Source of the DNA: Massilia phosphatilytica
GTDB taxonomy: Bacteria > Pseudomonadota > Gammaproteobacteria > Burkholderiales > Burkholderiaceae_D
DNA: 64,000 nt
Reading direction: 5' to 3'
Assembly (NCBI RefSeq): GCF_002968015.1
Contig: NZ_PUIP01000009.1
Span: forward strand, 62,001 to 126,000
The notes beneath the pieces were generated by a model. It was not told the DNA's origin. It saw nothing but the letters and a program-made list of their open reading frames with translations, and made no database searches. Both the position numbers and the translations under genes were made by a program. How positions within the stretch are numbered: the first letter of the stretch is position 1; the number at the start of each line of letters is the position of its first letter. Positions 35,300 through 45,902 of this stretch are shown here, one piece after another.

Positions 35300-36391
35300 T
35301 CAGGGCGCGCCAGCCCGGCCCGCCTGTGCCACGAGCGGCCCCGGCTGTGGCCATGCTGCGATGCGTTGCAGCGGCAAATCGTGGCCGATGACAAGGCGCA
35401 CGTCGGCGTGTCCGGCCATGCCGACCTCGACCGGCTCACCGCTGCCGACATGCCGCGCCAGGCGTTCCGCCGTCTCCCGGAAAGCCGGCTGGTACTCGAC
35501 GCGCGTCGCGCGCACGTCGAATTTCTTTTCATTCGTCAGGCGCACTACCTTGAGTCCCGGATCACGCAACTGACGTGATACAAGGCGCGCCAATCCCTGG
35601 CGGCCGTTGCCGTTGCTGATCTCGAGCCTGGCGACTGCTTCCGGCACGAGCGGCTGTTCGAGCGCGCCGCCGTCAGGCGTGCCGTGCACGACGGCGCCTT
35701 TTGCCGGCACGCGGTGCAATTCGAGGATGCCGTCGCCCCCACGGATCACCTCGACGGTCGCCCATACGTCATCGCCGGGGCGCCGCTCCGTCTTCACTGC
35801 CTGCTCGATGGCCGGCAGCCGCGTGCCGCCGTTCGCCGTCGCATAGTCGGTGCGAAAATCGTGCTCGCGCAAGGCCTCGGCCTGGCGCAGCATCTGCCGG
35901 CCGCGCTCTTCCTGGCCCAGCTTGAGCAGTGTCTCGCCCAGGTATTGCCAGGCGCGGTGGTTGAGCGGATCGAGCAGGCACGCTTTTTCGAGCGCGACCT
36001 GGGCCGCATCGGCATCGCCGCTGAGCAGGTACGCATAGCCCAGGTTGGAAAACAGGAAGGCGGAGGCGGGGCCGGATGCCATGGTGACGTCACGTGTCAG
36101 CTCGCGCCAGATCGGGATTGCGTGCGCGAAATCGCGCTGCTCGGCATAGGCGACCGCCAGACCGTTGCGCGCATTGACGTGCGTGACGTCGATGCGCAGC
36201 GCGGCCTGGTAGGCGGCGATCGCGTCGTCGTAGCGACGCGCGAGATACAGGTTGCGGCCGCGCAGATAACTGTCGTCGGCCGCCGGAAACGCGGACGTGC
36301 CGGTATGCGGCTGCGGCGGCGGACTGCTGCAGGCCAGCAGCAGTCCGCTGCACAGCACTGGCAGGGTAGCGAGGCGGATACGCGAGCGCAT
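35300..36391 (-). CDS. tadD: TadD-like TPR lipoprotein with LytR C-terminal domain
   Basis: 363 aa. Lipobox near LLLAC, then 3-4 TPR units (YLRGRNLYLARRYDDAIAAY; NARNGLAVAYAEQRDFAHAIPIW; NLGYAYLLSGDADAAQVALEKAC). The C-terminal half (about 255-345) looks like a LytR/CpsA C-terminal domain (VARLEISNGNGRQGLARLVSRQL). TadD is the outer-membrane TPR lipoprotein of Tad pili; the LytR_C part is an addition. Last gene of the locus. Confidence 0.85.
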   Translation of the reverse strand: MRSRIRLATLPVLCSGLLLACSSPPPQPHTGTSAFPAADDSYLRGRNLYLARRYDDAIAAYQAALRIDVTHVNARNGLAVAYAEQRDFAHAIPIWRELTRDVTMASGPASAFLFSNLGYAYLLSGDADAAQVALEKACLLDPLNHRAWQYLGETLLKLGQEERGRQMLRQAEALREHDFRTDYATANGGTRLPAIEQAVKTERRPGDDVWATVEVIRGGDGILELHRVPAKGAVVHGTPDGGALEQPLVPEAVARLEISNGNGRQGLARLVSRQLRDPGLKVVRLTNEKKFDVRATRVEYQPAFRETAERLARHVGSGEPVEVGMAGHADVRLVIGHDLPLQRIAAWPQPGPLVAQAGRAGAP

Positions 36392-36407
36392 GACGATCTC
36401 CGTTTAT

Positions 36408-37349
36408 TTATTTGGAAGCGCCGAGGGCAGTACCGAAGAGCTTGGTGATCTGGATGCCGGCAGGACCCAGCAGCACCATCAACAAGGTCGGAAAGATGCA
36501 GAAGATGAGGGGGAACAACAGCTTCAGGCCGATCTTGGCGGCCGCTTCTTCGGCCACCATGCGGCGCTTGCCGCGCAGCGTTTCCGAGTACACGCGCAAG
36601 GCGTCGCCGATGCTGGTGCCGAAGCGTTCGGACTGGATCAGCATGGCGACGAGCGAGTCAATGTCGCCCAGCCCCACGCGCAGCGCGAAGTTGCGCAGCG
36701 CCTTTTCCTTGCTGAACCCGGCGCGCATCTCCATCAGCACCAGTTGCAGTTCCTGGCCCAGTGTGACGCTCTTGACATGGATCTCGGCGGCGACCTTGAC
36801 GAACGCGCGCTCGAGACTCAGGCCCGCCTCCACGCACACCGTGAGCAGGTCGAGCGCGTCGGGGACGTTTTCGAAGATCTCGCGCTTGCGACGCTTGACG
36901 ACGCGGTTCAGGATCACGTTGGGCAGGTAGTAGCCGCACGTCGCCGCGAGCAGCAGCAGGGTCACCGTTTCGACATCGGCGATGGTGGCGGGCACGAAGG
37001 CCAACACGATGCCGACCAGCGCAGGCAGACCCAGCGCGAGGGCCGTCTTCGCTGCGAAGTACAGCGTCGGCGCCGCCGGGTTGCGCCAGCCGGCGTTCAT
37101 GAAGCGCGTGCGCAGCGCCGACTTTTCCCAGCCCTCGTCGGGCACCGACAGTTTGGTCAGCGGCTTGGCGGCGCGCGCCACGCGTTCGACCCAGCCGCTG
37201 CGCTCCGCCTGGCCCTCGTTCGCACGGCCCATGAAGCGCGTCAGCCGGGCCCGCAGCGCGGCGGGCGCGAACAGCACCGCCGCGAGCCATGCGAGGCAGC
37301 AGACGACCGCGAAGACGATCAACAGGAACAGCAGCTGTGCGCGAGTCAT
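36408..37349 (-). CDS. tadC: Tad pilus platform protein TadC
   Basis: 313 aa GspF-superfamily membrane protein. Helices LLFLIVFAVVCCLAWLAAVLF, a pair near LALGLPALVGIVLAF and VTLLLLAATCGYYLP, and the C-terminal LLFPLIFCIFPTLLMVLLGPA; the T2SSF core is DALDLLTVCVEAGLSLERAF. Works with TadB and the TadA ATPase. Confidence 0.93.
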   Translation of the reverse strand: MTRAQLLFLLIVFAVVCCLAWLAAVLFAPAALRARLTRFMGRANEGQAERSGWVERVARAAKPLTKLSVPDEGWEKSALRTRFMNAGWRNPAAPTLYFAAKTALALGLPALVGIVLAFVPATIADVETVTLLLLAATCGYYLPNVILNRVVKRRKREIFENVPDALDLLTVCVEAGLSLERAFVKVAAEIHVKSVTLGQELQLVLMEMRAGFSKEKALRNFALRVGLGDIDSLVAMLIQSERFGTSIGDALRVYSETLRGKRRMVAEEAAAKIGLKLLFPLIFCIFPTLLMVLLGPAGIQITKLFGTALGASK

Positions 37350-37359
37350 CGATGTCTCC

Positions 37360-38337
37360 TCAGATGCGGATGCGGATCACCTTCCTCAACCAGATCACGC
37401 CGATGATGATCATCACCAGTGCGATCTGGAGGAGCTTGACGCCTTGTGGATCGGTCCACAGCACCATGACGTAAGCGGGATTCACCAGCACCAGCATGGC
37501 GCCCACGGCGAATGGCAGCAGCCCGAGGATCCAGGCCGACATGCGTCCTTCGGCCGACAGGACGCGGACCTGCGCCGCCAGCCGCAGGCGGCCGCGGATG
37601 ATGTGGCCGATGTTGCTGAGGATCTCGGCGAGGTTGCCGCCGGTCTCGCGCTGGATCAGGATGGCGATGACGAGGTAGCGCAAGTCGGTCAGCGGAATGC
37701 GCGTCGCCATGTTGCACAGCGCTTCGCCCAGCGGCACGCCGTAATTGATTTCCTCGCGCGCGATGCGGAATTCGCCGCTGAGCGGCTCCGGCAGCTCGTT
37801 GCCGACGATTTGCAGGACATTCGAAAACGAGTGCCCCGCGCGCAGCGCGCGCGCGATGAAGTCGGCGGCGTCGGGCAGCTGTTCCTCGATACGCGCGAGA
37901 CGGCGCATGCGCGCGCGCCGCACCAGCATCAACGGCACGTGGGCGCACAGCAGGACAATCACGATGCGGACCGCCACCGGCATCGGCCACTGCAGCACGA
38001 GGTAGCAGGTTGCCAGCATCGTCGCGACAGAGCACTGCAGGAAGCGCTCGACCGTCCATGCGATGCCGGACTGCACGAGGAGCCGGTCGAGGCGGTGCGC
38101 AAAGCGGAAGCGCTGCAACAAGCGGTCGACCAGGATGTGCCGGCCGAACCGGCGCAGCTTCAGGATCGAGATGCGTTCGGCACTGCGGCCCTGGTTCCCC
38201 GACATCAGCTGCAGCCGGCGCGCGATCCGTTGGGCGCCGGCGCCATGCGTGCTCACCCACCATAGATAAACGCCCTCGATGCCGAGGACGGCGGCTGCGA
38301 ACAGGAAGACGATGAATCCGTAGTAAAGGATATCCAT
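37360..38337 (-). CDS. tadB: Tad pilus platform protein TadB
   Basis: 325 aa, GspF superfamily. N-terminal membrane helix (YYGFIVFLFAAAVLGIEGVYLW), central pair near ATMLATCYLVLQWPMPVAVRIVIVLL, T2SSF core LPDAADFIARALRAGHSFSNVL and C-terminal helices ending IWLRKVIRIRI. Eleven bases upstream of tadC. Confidence 0.93.
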   Translation of the reverse strand: MDILYYGFIVFLFAAAVLGIEGVYLWWVSTHGAGAQRIARRLQLMSGNQGRSAERISILKLRRFGRHILVDRLLQRFRFAHRLDRLLVQSGIAWTVERFLQCSVATMLATCYLVLQWPMPVAVRIVIVLLCAHVPLMLVRRARMRRLARIEEQLPDAADFIARALRAGHSFSNVLQIVGNELPEPLSGEFRIAREEINYGVPLGEALCNMATRIPLTDLRYLVIAILIQRETGGNLAEILSNIGHIIRGRLRLAAQVRVLSAEGRMSAWILGLLPFAVGAMLVLVNPAYVMVLWTDPQGVKLLQIALVMIIIGVIWLRKVIRIRI

Positions 38338-38361
38338 GCGTGACTTTCGCGGCGATGCGAT

Positions 38362-39705
<1,344 letters not shown>

Positions 39706-39724
39706 GGACGGCTCCTTGAAAAAA

Positions 39725-40897
39725 TCAATCGTCTTCGCCGCGCCCGAACAGGCGGTCGAACAGGCCCTTGGCCTCGGGGATGCGGCGCGCCGTCACCACT
39801 TCGACCAGGTCGGCCAGACTGCGCGCGGCGGCGCTGCCGCGCGACAGCTGCAGCACCGGGATGCCCTGGTTGACGGAGTCGGTGACGGCGATGTAATCGT
39901 TGGGGACGGTGTGCAGCACTTCCGCGCCCAGCGCCGCGTGCAGGTCGGACAGGCGCAGCTTGCCGCCTTTTTCGTAGCGGTTGACGATCAGGCGGATATG
40001 GTCGGTCACATAGCCGAGCGAGCGGAAGATGTCGAGCAGGCGCCGGGCGTCCCGGATGTCCGGCAGGGCCAGCTGCAGGACCGGGTAGATCGCGTCGGTG
40101 CTGTCGAGCGCGCGCAGCGACACCGCATCGATCTGGCGGCCGACGTCGAGCAGGATATAGTCGTAGTGCTGGCGCGCGACGCGCAGGATCGTGTCGATGT
40201 GTTCGGGCTTGGCCTCGCTCGTCTGGCCCGGGTCGTCGGCGGCCGCCAGCACCCCGAAGCCGGGCGCCACATGGACGAGGCACGATTCCAGAAACGGTCC
40301 GTCGATGCGCGCGATCTGCTGGCACACGTCCGACAGCGTCATGGCCGGCCTCTGGTCCGACACGTACAGCGTGGCGTCGCCGAACTGGCGATGCAAGTCG
40401 ATCAGCAGCACCTTCTTGTCCGCCAGCGTGGCGAGCGCATAGCCGAAATTGGTGGAGATGAAGGTGGCGCCGCTGCCGCCCTTGCAGGCGATGAACGCGA
40501 GTATCTTCCCGTCGCGCATCGCGGCCACGCCGGCGCTGGCCGCAATGCGGTCGATCGCCTCGTGCAGCGCGCGGTGCACCAGCGGCAGCTGCAGCACTTC
40601 GCGCACGCCGGCGCGCATGGCGCGGATCAGGAGATCAGGGTGGTGATTGTCGGTCAGTAGCATGAAATGCGCTGCCGAGTAGTGGCGGGTCAGGCGCTCC
40701 AGCAGGTCGCCGTCGGCGGCATCGGCATCGCTGATGTCGACGATGATCAGGCTCGGACCATCGGTCAGCGGACGCTCGAGCGCATCGCGCAGGCTGACAC
40801 GGCTGGCAGCGACATTCAGCGGCGGCACGCGCGCGGCGCCTTGGGAGGCAATTTCGGCGTAAAGCTGGGTGTCGCGGCTGATCAGGAGGGCTTTCAT
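39725..40897 (-). CDS. tadZ: Tad pilus localisation protein TadZ/CpaE
   Basis: 390 aa. N-terminal receiver-like domain (about 1-125; SLIIVDISDADAADGD) without a clear phospho-Asp set, then a ParA/MinD-type ATPase with deviant Walker A in FIACKGGSGATFISTNFGY and DVGRQIDAVSLRALDSTDAI. Positions the Tad machine at the cell pole in other bacteria. Confidence 0.92.
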   Translation of the reverse strand: MKALLISRDTQLYAEIASQGAARVPPLNVAASRVSLRDALERPLTDGPSLIIVDISDADAADGDLLERLTRHYSAAHFMLLTDNHHPDLLIRAMRAGVREVLQLPLVHRALHEAIDRIAASAGVAAMRDGKILAFIACKGGSGATFISTNFGYALATLADKKVLLIDLHRQFGDATLYVSDQRPAMTLSDVCQQIARIDGPFLESCLVHVAPGFGVLAAADDPGQTSEAKPEHIDTILRVARQHYDYILLDVGRQIDAVSLRALDSTDAIYPVLQLALPDIRDARRLLDIFRSLGYVTDHIRLIVNRYEKGGKLRLSDLHAALGAEVLHTVPNDYIAVTDSVNQGIPVLQLSRGSAAARSLADLVEVVTARRIPEAKGLFDRLFGRGEDD

Positions 40898-40952
40898 CGT
40901 GGTCCTCGGGACGGCATTCGGTCGAAATCATGTCGGTGGATGAGCGCGGGTG

Positions 40953-41231
40953 TCACTTGCCGCCCACGCCGCTGATGACCAGGCCCTTGATGGGTTTTTC
41001 CGGTTCCTTGAACGAATTCACGTAGCGCTCGTGGGCGATGGCGGCGGCGGCGCCCTCCATGCCGGCGGCAGGGTTCGTATTGGCCGCCGCGGCCGGATCG
41101 AGCACCTGTGCCGCCACGTTGGCGCGCACGGAGGCGCCGAACTGCTGGTTGAAGCGCGGGGTCGTGCTGCATCCATACAGCAGCATGCCCGACAGCGCCA
41201 GACACGCCATTCGCTTGCATCTGATGGCCAT
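40953..41231 (-). CDS. small lipoprotein of the Tad locus
   Basis: 92 aa. Signal peptide with lipobox LYGC at residues 18-21 (MACLALSGMLLYGCS). The mature part is Ala/Asn-rich (VLDPAAAANTNPAAG) and has no recognised domain. Its position between the secretin and tadZ is where RcpB- or TadX-like accessory lipoproteins usually lie; a secretin-pilotin role is a guess from position. Confidence 0.75.
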   Translation of the reverse strand: MAIRCKRMACLALSGMLLYGCSTTPRFNQQFGASVRANVAAQVLDPAAAANTNPAAGMEGAAAAIAHERYVNSFKEPEKPIKGLVISGVGGK

Positions 41232-41240
41232 CGCTCTCTC

Positions 41241-42794
41241 CTATTTCAGTTCGAAGCCGCCGGCGCTTTGCGTCGCGGGTGCCGCCGGTGCCTGGGCCGA
41301 TCCGGTCGCTGTCGTTGCTTTCGGCGGCGCGCCCTCCAGGCGCACGCCCAGCAGCACTTCCCCGCGTGACGGCTCGCCCACCTTGTCGGTCGGGAGCACA
41401 TAGCCATTGCCGGACAACGGCTTGACGAGGTGCGCGGTGATCACGAAGACGAGTTCCGTGCGGTCCTGCTGATAATCGGTACTGCGGAACAGTGCGCCGA
41501 GCACGGGCACCTGTCCCAGCAAGGGAAGCCCTTTCATGTTGGCGACCAGATTGCTCTTGATCAAGCCGCCGATCGCGAAGCTCTGGCCGTCGTACAGCTG
41601 GACCGTGGTGGTGGCGCGGCGCGTCGTCACGACCGGCAGGATGGCGGTACCGTTGAATCCGGTGGCGGACAGGCCGACGCCTTCGCGCGACAACTCCGAC
41701 ACCTCGGGCGCGACGCGCAGGTTGATGCGCCCGCCGCCCAGTACCGTCGGCGTGAAGCGTAGGCCGACGCCGAATTCCTTCTCTTCCAGCGTGACCCGGT
41801 TGTTGTCCTGCGCGACCGGGATATAGAACTTGCCGCCCACGAGGAAAGTGCCTTCCTGGCCACTGATCGCCATCACGTTCGGCTCGGCCAGCACGCGCAC
41901 CAGTACGTCCTGCTGCTCGGCCGCGGCGGTCAGGCTGCGGCCGGCGCCCTTGCTCGCCTGAAGCGACGAATTGGCCGTGCCGCTGAGGAAGTTCGACAGC
42001 AGCGTGGCGCCCCAGCTACCGGAACCGAAACGCCAGGTGATGCCGGCTTCCAGGCGGTCGAGCAGGGTCTTCGATACTTCGGCGATCTTGACTTCAAGCT
42101 GCACCTGCTGGGGCGCACGCACGGACAGCATGTTGACCACCCGCGCCGCAGCCGCCGTCGCGCCGCCCTGGTTCTGGCCTTCGCGCTGGCTCTGGCTCGC
42201 GGCGTCTTCCTTGTCGGGCACGGTCAGCGCGCGCAACGGGCGCCGCACGTAGGCAGCGGCCAGTTCGACGGCGCGCGCAGCAGCGCCGGCATCGCTCATG
42301 GTGCCGGTCAGCACGAGCGCGTCGGCTGCAGCCAGCACCTTGATGCCATGCTCGTCCGGCATGGCCGTAGCCAGCATCGCCTGCAGGGCCGACGGATCCA
42401 TGGCCACGGTGATGTCGAGTATGCTGCAGAGGCCACTCCTGCCCTGGATGATCATGTTGGTCGTGCCGACATCGACGCCGGCGATGTACAGCGTATCGGG
42501 CGCCACCATCAGGGCCTGCACGACGAGCGGGTTGCCGACACTGCGGTGCTGGACCGGTTCGGGCAGACGCATCAGGCTGGACTTGCCAACCTGCAGGGCC
42601 AGCTGGGCCGGCTTCGCGGCCTCGCCCTTGCAGTTGGGTCCGACCTCGGCGCGCGCCGGCGCGGCGTCGGCCGCGTTGTCTGCAGCCTGGGCTTTCGATT
42701 TGGCGGCCGCGCCGGCGGGGCCAAAGGCCACCAGCGCCAGGCCGGCGGCGAACAGGCAGCGAAGCAGCGGTGATGGCGTCGAGCATCCGTTCAT
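41241..42794 (-). CDS. rcpA: Tad pilus secretin RcpA/CpaC
   Basis: Outer-membrane secretin for Flp pili. 517 aa. Signal peptide (LLRCLFAAGLALVAFGPAGA), N-terminal domain with the CpaC pattern (LQVGKSSLMRLPEPVQHRSV), BON-like segment, and a C-terminal secretin domain (VLAEPNVMAISGQEGTFLVGGK; SFAIGGLIKSNLVANMKGLP; LVFVITAHLVKP). The start at 42794 has AGGGT upstream; the longer frame gives no signal peptide. Confidence 0.94.
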   Translation of the reverse strand: MNGCSTPSPLLRCLFAAGLALVAFGPAGAAAKSKAQAADNAADAAPARAEVGPNCKGEAAKPAQLALQVGKSSLMRLPEPVQHRSVGNPLVVQALMVAPDTLYIAGVDVGTTNMIIQGRSGLCSILDITVAMDPSALQAMLATAMPDEHGIKVLAAADALVLTGTMSDAGAAARAVELAAAYVRRPLRALTVPDKEDAASQSQREGQNQGGATAAAARVVNMLSVRAPQQVQLEVKIAEVSKTLLDRLEAGITWRFGSGSWGATLLSNFLSGTANSSLQASKGAGRSLTAAAEQQDVLVRVLAEPNVMAISGQEGTFLVGGKFYIPVAQDNNRVTLEEKEFGVGLRFTPTVLGGGRINLRVAPEVSELSREGVGLSATGFNGTAILPVVTTRRATTTVQLYDGQSFAIGGLIKSNLVANMKGLPLLGQVPVLGALFRSTDYQQDRTELVFVITAHLVKPLSGNGYVLPTDKVGEPSRGEVLLGVRLEGAPPKATTATGSAQAPAAPATQSAGGFELK

Positions 42795-42814
42795 GGCTTT
42801 ACCCTGGGTGAAGT

Positions 42815-43669
42815 TCAGAAGCACTCCTGCGACATGCGCAGGCCGTTGAGCACAGTGACGCAATCACGCCGTACCCGCGCCGCCGCCTTGACCACCACCG
42901 GCACGGGACGCTCCACGGGTGCCGGCTTGGGCACGGGCTTGCGCGGCGCGGGCAGCGGCGCCTCTGGCAGCAGGGTGAGCTTGGTCGCGCCTTCGGTACT
43001 CGCCGCCTGCGGATCGACCTGGTTGCGCAGGGCCAGCGACAGCGTACCCACGCTGCGCGCCAGGTCGAGTTTTTCAGCCTGGTCCGGGGTCACTTCCAGC
43101 GTGACCGCGTTGACGACCTTCGGCTTGGTCTCGTCGCGGTTGACTTCCTGGGCGACGGCCAGCACGAGGATCCGTTCCAGGACGATCTTCGAGATGTTCT
43201 GCTGACGGGCGTCGGAGCCGGCCGGTACGTCTTTCTGGGTGCTGACGATGATGTCGACGTAGTTGCCCGGCAGCGCGAAGCCGGCCACGCCGATCACGTC
43301 GTTCACGCGCACCGTGATCGCGCGCTTGCCTTCCGTGATCAACGCCGACAATCCGCCGAGCGTGCCGGCCGGCGCCAGCTTGGCCTCGCTGACCGGCTCG
43401 CCCATCAGCAGGTTCGTCTTGAGGACGCGTCCGCCGAGTTTCTGCGGATCCGTGAAGGCGCCTTTCGGAACGCTGTCGGCGGGCCAGTCGGCCGGCTTGA
43501 ACATCTCGGGCGTCAGACGCTGGCCGAGGCTGATGTCGGTGGCGGCCACGAGGATGCGGCCACTGTTGCTGCCCGGCTGCTTCAGCAGCCAGCGCGATGC
43601 GAACACGACGGCCGCGAATCCGAACAGGACCGCGACGGCCATGACGAGGATGGCACGCTTGTTCTTCAT
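42815..43669 (-). CDS. cpaB: Flp pilus assembly protein CpaB/RcpC
   Basis: 284 aa. N-terminal membrane helix (RAILVMAVAVLFGFAAVVFA), SAF domain (RILVAATDISLGQRLTPEMFK) and an RcpC/CpaB domain (ITVRVNDVIGVAGFALPGNYVDIIV). The C-terminus is a Pro/Lys/Val linker. ATG 43669 overlaps the stop of the AAA ATPase (ATGA). Confidence 0.93.
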   Translation of the reverse strand: MKNKRAILVMAVAVLFGFAAVVFASRWLLKQPGSNSGRILVAATDISLGQRLTPEMFKPADWPADSVPKGAFTDPQKLGGRVLKTNLLMGEPVSEAKLAPAGTLGGLSALITEGKRAITVRVNDVIGVAGFALPGNYVDIIVSTQKDVPAGSDARQQNISKIVLERILVLAVAQEVNRDETKPKVVNAVTLEVTPDQAEKLDLARSVGTLSLALRNQVDPQAASTEGATKLTLLPEAPLPAPRKPVPKPAPVERPVPVVVKAAARVRRDCVTVLNGLRMSQECF

Positions 43670-45033
43670 GGTTGACTCTCCGTCGCGCAAGCGATGAACA
43701 TGCTGCGCCAGGCCTGCTCGACCGCCGCGATCGTGAGACGCGGTTCGGTCCCGGCGCAGCCGGCAAAATCGGCGACCCGGTCGAGCAGTTCGCCCGGGTA
43801 GCAAGCCAGCAGCGCGCGCCCGGATTGCGGGTGCAGCCGCTCGATCAGGTGGTCGACCGCGGCGTCCTCGACATCGATGCGGCGCAGGCGGCACTGGCGC
43901 CGCAACAGGGCGCGGTAGGCGTTCGGCGTCCAGGCGCCGATGTCGGCCTTGTAGCCGATGCGGCGCAGCGCGGCATCATCGAATACGCTGGTCGGGGCCA
44001 GGTTGGTCGCAAACACCACGGCGGCATCGAACGGCACCCCTTCCGCCTGGCCGCCTTGCAGCGACAACTGGTCGGTCCCGGCATCCAGCGGACCGGTTAA
44101 ACGGTTCAGCAGCTCGGCGGCGGCGATGCGCTGGCGGCCGACGTCGTCGAGCACCAGCATCCCGTTGTTCGCCTGCAGGTGCGGCGGCGCGTGATACACG
44201 CCCTGCTCCGCGTCATAGCGCAGGTCGAGCATGTCGCGCCCCAGTTCGGCGCCGACGTGGACGAGCGGACGCTGGCACACGGTCCAGCGCGCATCGCAGC
44301 TGCGCCGTTCTTCCTGCTGGCGCGCGACCGGCGGTGGTGCCACGTGCACGGCGGGATCGTACAGGCGAATCACCTGGCGCCCGGCCATCAGCGCATACGG
44401 CACCGCGATGGGACCCGGCAGCAGGCGCCCGAGCTTGCGCGCCAGCGTAGTCTTGCCGCCGCCGGATGGCCCGTACAGCAGCAGCGAGCGGCGCGCGTAC
44501 AGCGCCGCGCCCAGCACGTCGCGCGCGGCCTGCGACAGGCCGTCGTCGCCCAGCGCGCCGGCCAGTTGCGCTGACGTGATGCGCTCCGCATCCGCATGAC
44601 GCAACGCCTGGCGTTCGACCACGGCACGGTACGACGCGAGCGTGACCGGAGCTGGGCCGACATAGCGGCAGCGCGCGAACGCATCGACAGCGCCGCGCTG
44701 GCCGTGCGCGGTCAGCTGGTATTGCATGTCGATGTCCGACTCGCCGCACCATGCCACTTCCACCTGCTGTTCCGCGATCAGCGGATTGAGGACCTCGCGC
44801 AGCACACTGATCGACAGCCGCAGTTTGCCGGCCAGCTGGGTCAACGGGGTCTTGCCGCCTGCCTGGATCGCCTTGAGTACCAGGTCCGTCACGAAGCGCG
44901 GTTCGAGTCCGGTATCGCGCACGGTCTTCGCCTGACGCGGCAGGACCGGCGCGATCTCCGGACCGCCCGCCGGCGCGGGTTGCGCGGTCCGCGCCGCCGC
45001 CGCGGTATTGGCTGTCGATAGCGTTTCAAACAT
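43666..45033 (-). CDS. AAA ATPase encoded in the Tad locus
   Basis: 455 aa. N-terminal winged-helix-like part (about 45-130; TPLTQLAGKLRLSISVLREVLNPLI), then a AAA core: Walker A LYGPSGGGKTTLARKLG and Walker B NGMLVLDDVGR. It is not a canonical Tad component; TadA and TadZ are both present separately. Overlap with cpaB and the shared operon suggest a regulatory or chaperone-like job in pilus biogenesis. AAGGGGG precedes ATG 45033. Confidence 0.8.
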   Translation of the reverse strand: MFETLSTANTAAAARTAQPAPAGGPEIAPVLPRQAKTVRDTGLEPRFVTDLVLKAIQAGGKTPLTQLAGKLRLSISVLREVLNPLIAEQQVEVAWCGESDIDMQYQLTAHGQRGAVDAFARCRYVGPAPVTLASYRAVVERQALRHADAERITSAQLAGALGDDGLSQAARDVLGAALYARRSLLLYGPSGGGKTTLARKLGRLLPGPIAVPYALMAGRQVIRLYDPAVHVAPPPVARQQEERRSCDARWTVCQRPLVHVGAELGRDMLDLRYDAEQGVYHAPPHLQANNGMLVLDDVGRQRIAAAELLNRLTGPLDAGTDQLSLQGGQAEGVPFDAAVVFATNLAPTSVFDDAALRRIGYKADIGAWTPNAYRALLRRQCRLRRIDVEDAAVDHLIERLHPQSGRALLACYPGELLDRVADFAGCAGTEPRLTIAAVEQAWRSMFIACATESQP

Positions 45034-45127
45034 CGGAACCCCCTTGCCTTGCGTGTTTTCCGAATCAGGTCAAAATGATTCTAACGACCGGTCTTTTGGC
45101 CACCCTTGAGCTTCGCCAAGAGCGGAC

Positions 45128-45652
45128 TCATCCATACTGAGTGACCAGAGCGGTGATCGTGCCGGCCGCGATGGCCAGTCCATAAGGCATCGAACCGGCA
45201 CTCTGCGGGAGCGTCATGTCCACCAGTTTCGTGCCAGGCACCAAAAATGCGGACAACAGATGCCCGATGTTGAAGAGGGCGAGCCGCAGCCGGCTGCGCA
45301 GCAGGACGAGGAACAGCGCCATCACACCGCCGGCGCACCACGTGAAAACGACGATCTGGAATGCTTCGGCCGGACCGGTAAAGAAGCCGATCACGGCCAT
45401 CATCTTGACGTCGCCGGCGGCCATGCCGCGCACCAGGTAGAACGGCAGGAAAATGACCAGGCCCAGCAGCATGCCGCCAACTCCCGACAGCAGCGCGGCG
45501 GCCGGTTCGGCGGACAGCAGGTGCAAAAACAGCGCACCGGCAAGGCCGGCGAGCAGAAGACGGTTCGGGATACGCCGCGTCGCCAGATCGTTAACAGCGG
45601 CAATGCTTACCATGAGCAGCAGCAGTGCATCGCGATATTGTTCGATTTGCAT
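45128..45652 (-). CDS. tadV: A24 prepilin peptidase TadV/CpaA
   Basis: 174 aa membrane aspartyl protease that cuts the Flp prepilin leader. The two catalytic Asp are in AAVNDLATRRIPN and GMAAGDVKMMAVIG (GxGD-like). Five to six hydrophobic helices. It lacks the N-methylation domain of PilD, as normal for TadV. 94 bases separate it from the ATPase gene. Confidence 0.94.
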   Translation of the reverse strand: MQIEQYRDALLLLMVSIAAVNDLATRRIPNRLLLAGLAGALFLHLLSAEPAAALLSGVGGMLLGLVIFLPFYLVRGMAAGDVKMMAVIGFFTGPAEAFQIVVFTWCAGGVMALFLVLLRSRLRLALFNIGHLLSAFLVPGTKLVDMTLPQSAGSMPYGLAIAAGTITALVTQYG

Positions 45653-45663
45653 GACAGCCCCTC

Positions 45664-45699
45664 AAAAAAAGCCCTCCGGGCCCGTAGACCCGGAGGGCT
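45664..45699 (-). terminator. terminator between flp and the Tad operon
   Basis: On the minus strand a perfect 11-bp GC-rich stem (45699-45689 with 45680-45670) runs into seven T (45670-45664). It should end most flp transcripts and let a fraction read through into tadV. Confidence 0.92.
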
Positions 45700-45710
45700 G
45701 CTTCATGACA

Positions 45711-45902
45711 TCACGCGCCTGCCGGAGCGGCAGGCAGTTTGTCATTAATGGACTTGAACAGGTTGGACAGGCCTTTGCCCAGATCTGTTGCCGTACCGGC
45801 GATCACGACGCCAATCAGGGCGGCGATCAGGCCATACTCGATGGCAGTTACCCCGTTCTCGTCAGCAGCGAAGGTTTTGACTGCAGAGATGAAGTTGCTC
45901 AT
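45711..45902 (-). CDS. flp: Flp-family type IVb pilin
   Basis: 63 aa major pilin of the Tad pilus. Leader MSNFISAVKTFAADENG cut before VTAIEYGLIAALIGVVIAG; Glu and Tyr of the Flp motif are present. GGGAG lies upstream of ATG 45902. It is the first gene of the locus and is followed by a strong terminator, so it is likely the most abundant product. Confidence 0.96.
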   Translation of the reverse strand: MSNFISAVKTFAADENGVTAIEYGLIAALIGVVIAGTATDLGKGLSNLFKSINDKLPAAPAGA

